7,920 nucleotides of DNA, taken from assembly GCA_016283985.1 (NCBI GenBank), contig JAEENZ010000004.1:1-7920 (forward strand), written 5' to 3'. Of this stretch, positions 6,702 to 7,920 are shown piece after piece. Origin of the DNA: Bacteroidales bacterium. GTDB taxonomy: Bacteria > Bacteroidota > Bacteroidia > Bacteroidales > UBA932. The position numbers and the translations under genes are program-made. The first letter of the stretch is position 1. Each line of letters begins with the position of its first letter. The notes under the pieces are model-generated. The model made no database searches, was not told the DNA's origin, and saw nothing but the letters and a program-made list of their open reading frames with translations.

Positions 6702-7405
6702 ACAAGCTGATCGATCAATTGACAAAACATGCCGCCCCTTCTCAGGTGGAAGGTTTATCCCGCTTCTTCAAGACCGGCCCGGGGCAATACGGAGAAGGCG
6801 ATAAGTTCCTTGGAATCAAGGTGCCGGTAACACGTGCAGTGGTGAAAGAGTGCTGGCGTTCCGTTGGCTTCCCAGAACTTGAGGAATGCCTCTCAAGCAA
6901 ATTTCACGAGGTACGTCTGGCCGGACTCCTGGCCCTTGTGGAAATCTTTACTCATGCAAAGAAGGATCAGACACTTCAGGGCGAGTGCGTCGACTTTTAC
7001 CTCTCGCACACAGACAGCATCAACAACTGGGACCTCGTAGACCTCAGCTGCTATCCACTCCTCGGCGAATGGCTGTTGGACAAGGACCGCTCGCTGCTTT
7101 ACGACATGGCGCGGAACGGCCGCACAATCTGGGAGCAGCGCATCGGTATCGTAAGCACCATGACCTTCATCCGTCATGGCCAGCTTCAAGATACCTTCGA
7201 CATCGCAGACATCCTGCTTCACCATCCACACGACCTGATTCACAAAGCGGTAGGATGGCTGCTGCGCGAGGCTGGAAAACGCGACAAGGCAGCCCTTGAA
7301 GCATTCCTTCAGCCACGCTGTCAATCAATGCCCCGCACGATGCTCCGTTACGCCATAGAGAAGTTCCCGGATAATGAGCGCCGGGCATTTCTTAAAAAGC
7401 CGTAG
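6698..7405 (+). CDS. AlkD-like DNA alkylation repair glycosylase (HEAT-like)
   Basis: The 235-residue all-helical protein matches the DNA alkylation repair enzyme family (PF08713), whose HEAT-like repeats wrap DNA and remove bulky or cationic N3/N7-alkylated bases by base excision. Family landmarks are KFLGIKVPVTRAVVK at 36-50, EVRLAGLLALVEIF at 71-84, INNWDLVDLSCYPLLGEWL at 108-126 and HKAVGWLLREAGKRD at 182-196. The residues corresponding to the DNA-contacting and catalytic set of Bacillus cereus AlkD (W109, D113, W187) appear conserved as W111, D115 and W187, so activity is plausible. Length is normal, there is no signal peptide, and it acts in the cytoplasm. Its ATG overlaps the glycosidase stop as ATGA, implying co-translation with secreted carbohydrate enzymes, an odd pairing. 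Confidence 0.9.
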   Translation: MNKLIDQLTKHAAPSQVEGLSRFFKTGPGQYGEGDKFLGIKVPVTRAVVKECWRSVGFPELEECLSSKFHEVRLAGLLALVEIFTHAKKDQTLQGECVDFYLSHTDSINNWDLVDLSCYPLLGEWLLDKDRSLLYDMARNGRTIWEQRIGIVSTMTFIRHGQLQDTFDIADILLHHPHDLIHKAVGWLLREAGKRDKAALEAFLQPRCQSMPRTMLRYAIEKFPDNERRAFLKKP

Positions 7406-7417
7406 ATACTAAAATAA

Positions 7418-7771
7418 AAACCTCTCCATTCCGATTGCGCCTGGATGGCCCCGGAGACTATAGTCCGTGCCGCCCAGGCAATGGATAACGCGGTGGCTGC
7501 TGCGAAAACCGCCGGGGAACCATTCGCCACGCGCGTACGCCGTGAAGCGCTCTCCACAAGAAATGCTATCCTTCTCCATTGGAATGAGTGTTTAGCGTTT
7601 TGCAAGGCACAAGGAATCCTCTGGGTATGGGGAGACACTCGCCAGCAGGCCGCAAGTGCATGGATAGCAAACTGCAAAGCATTCGGTGTGCGCACCGTAC
7701 GCGAAACTACGGCCGAAGAAGCCCCTGCCCAATTCAAGAAGTATTGTGATAATTTATTATCTCCTAATTAA
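7418..7771 (+). CDS. Possible C-terminal remnant of a DUF4838-type protein
   Basis: The frame is closed by TAA at 7415-7417 and stays open to the TAA at 7769-7771; the first ATG is at 7445, giving 108 residues. The order of features resembles, from memory, the C-terminal end of DUF4838 proteins, which occur in Bacteroidota carbohydrate loci. These are TRVRREALSTRNAILLHWNE, then WIANCKAFGVRTVRETT and a short Gln/Lys-rich end. Intact DUF4838 proteins are many hundreds of residues and secreted; this one lacks a signal peptide and everything but the tail, and only 12 bases separate its open frame from the intact alkD stop. That suggests a deletion remnant rather than a working gene, but a short independent gene starting at 7445 cannot be excluded. 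There is no clear ribosome binding site. Confidence 0.45.
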   Translation, partial: KPLHSDCAWMAPETIVRAAQAMDNAVAAAKTAGEPFATRVRREALSTRNAILLHWNECLAFCKAQGILWVWGDTRQQAASAWIANCKAFGVRTVRETTAEEAPAQFKKYCDNLLSPN

Positions 7772-7774
7772 GAT

Positions 7775-7793
7775 TTTTACGCGATTCGTAAAA
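7775..7793. promoter_or_regulatory. Palindrome 1, operator-like TTTTACG-N5-CGTAAAA
   Basis: Perfect 7-bp inverted repeat around a 5-base spacer. It shares the pattern TTTTAYG-N5-CRTAAAA with the palindrome at 7797-7815, whose centre is 22 bp away, about two helical turns. It lies 30 bp upstream of the TANNTTTG box. No GC-rich stem followed by a T run is present, so it is more like a protein site than a terminator. The binding protein is unknown. Confidence 0.5.
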
Positions 7794-7794
7794 T

Positions 7795-7817
7795 AATTTT
7801 ATGTTTTTCATAAAATT
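7795..7817. promoter_or_regulatory. Palindrome 2, operator-like TTTTATG-N5-CATAAAA
   Basis: Perfect 9-bp inverted repeat AATTTTATG (7795-7803) and CATAAAATT (7809-7817) around five T bases. Its 19-bp core (7797-7815) has the same form as palindrome 1. It covers the place where the -33 element of the downstream promoter should be, so a bound protein could block or replace sigma contact there. Confidence 0.55.
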
Positions 7818-7822
7818 GGCAT

Positions 7823-7830
7823 TATCTTTG
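7823..7830 (+). promoter_or_regulatory. Bacteroidota-type -7 box for the gene at 7864
   Basis: TATCTTTG matches TANNTTTG exactly, 33 bases before the ATG. No good TTG stands 19-21 bases upstream; that position is occupied by palindrome 2. A weak -33 overlapped by a palindrome suggests a regulated promoter. Confidence 0.62.
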
Positions 7831-7863
7831 TCTTTCGATACCGCAAAACAAATAGACAACGAT

Positions 7864-7920
7864 ATGAACAATTCAACGCAAAAGAGTATCCGCAATCTCT
7901 CTATCGCCATCCTCGTAATA
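7864..7920 (+). CDS. Start of a new gene, probably membrane or secreted protein, truncated by the window
   Basis: The frame opens MNNSTQKSIRNLSIAILVI over 19 codons and runs off the right edge. Polar and basic residues (K7, R10) followed by a hydrophobic run IAILVI indicate the start of a transmembrane segment or signal anchor. It has its own promoter box at 7823-7830 and a short leader, and is separated from the preceding open frame by 92 bases. Too little is visible to name a family. Confidence 0.6.
   Translation, partial: MNNSTQKSIRNLSIAILVI

Noticed and set aside
7795..7817. Rho-independent terminator after the open frame at 7418-7771
   Set aside because: The stem is made almost wholly of A-T pairs and the T run is in the loop, not after the stem; a promoter box follows at once.

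Overview
The window looks like a chromosomal segment of a member of the Bacteroidota (probably Bacteroidales). Three intergenic regions carry exact TANNTTTG boxes (the -7 element of that phylum), two of them with a TTG 19-20 bases upstream. The genes include two signal-peptidase-II lipoproteins of carbohydrate-active type, a periplasmic TPR protein and a DUF4838-like fragment, all common in that group. Genus cannot be decided from the sequence.

Layout. (1) 1-1622, minus strand: a two-gene operon, a GNAT acetyltransferase followed with an ATGA overlap by a secreted TPR protein that runs off the left edge, driven by a promoter at 1645-1675. (2) 1706-2848: a REP/RAYT-type unit. A minus-strand HUH (Y1) transposase gene with a fused C-terminal helix-turn-helix lies between two 88-bp copies of one quasi-palindromic element. 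The copies are in the same orientation, and each is built of two mirrored hairpins. The left copy supplies the transposase stop codon; the right copy lies just after a plus-strand promoter. (3) 2866-7405, plus strand: five tightly packed genes, probably one transcript: a TSCPD (four-Cys) protein, a YhfC-type membrane metalloprotease, a pectate-lyase-fold lipoprotein, an MGH1/GH63-like (alpha/alpha)6 glycoside hydrolase lipoprotein and an AlkD-type DNA glycosylase. The last three are joined by 8-bp and 4-bp overlaps. (4) 7418-7771: an open frame resembling the C-terminal end of DUF4838 proteins, perhaps a remnant. (5) 7772-7920: an AT-rich regulatory region with two matching 19-bp palindromes 22 bp apart, a TANNTTTG box, and the start of a new gene that runs off the right edge.

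Working together: the lipoprotein pair is most simply read as a small polysaccharide-processing module (a beta-helix lyase or hydrolase plus an oligosaccharide-trimming glycosidase) without SusC/SusD in view. The TSCPD, YhfC and AlkD genes appear co-transcribed but have no evident functional link to it. The most unusual items are the 88-bp dyad elements around the transposase and the twin operator-like palindromes near the right edge.
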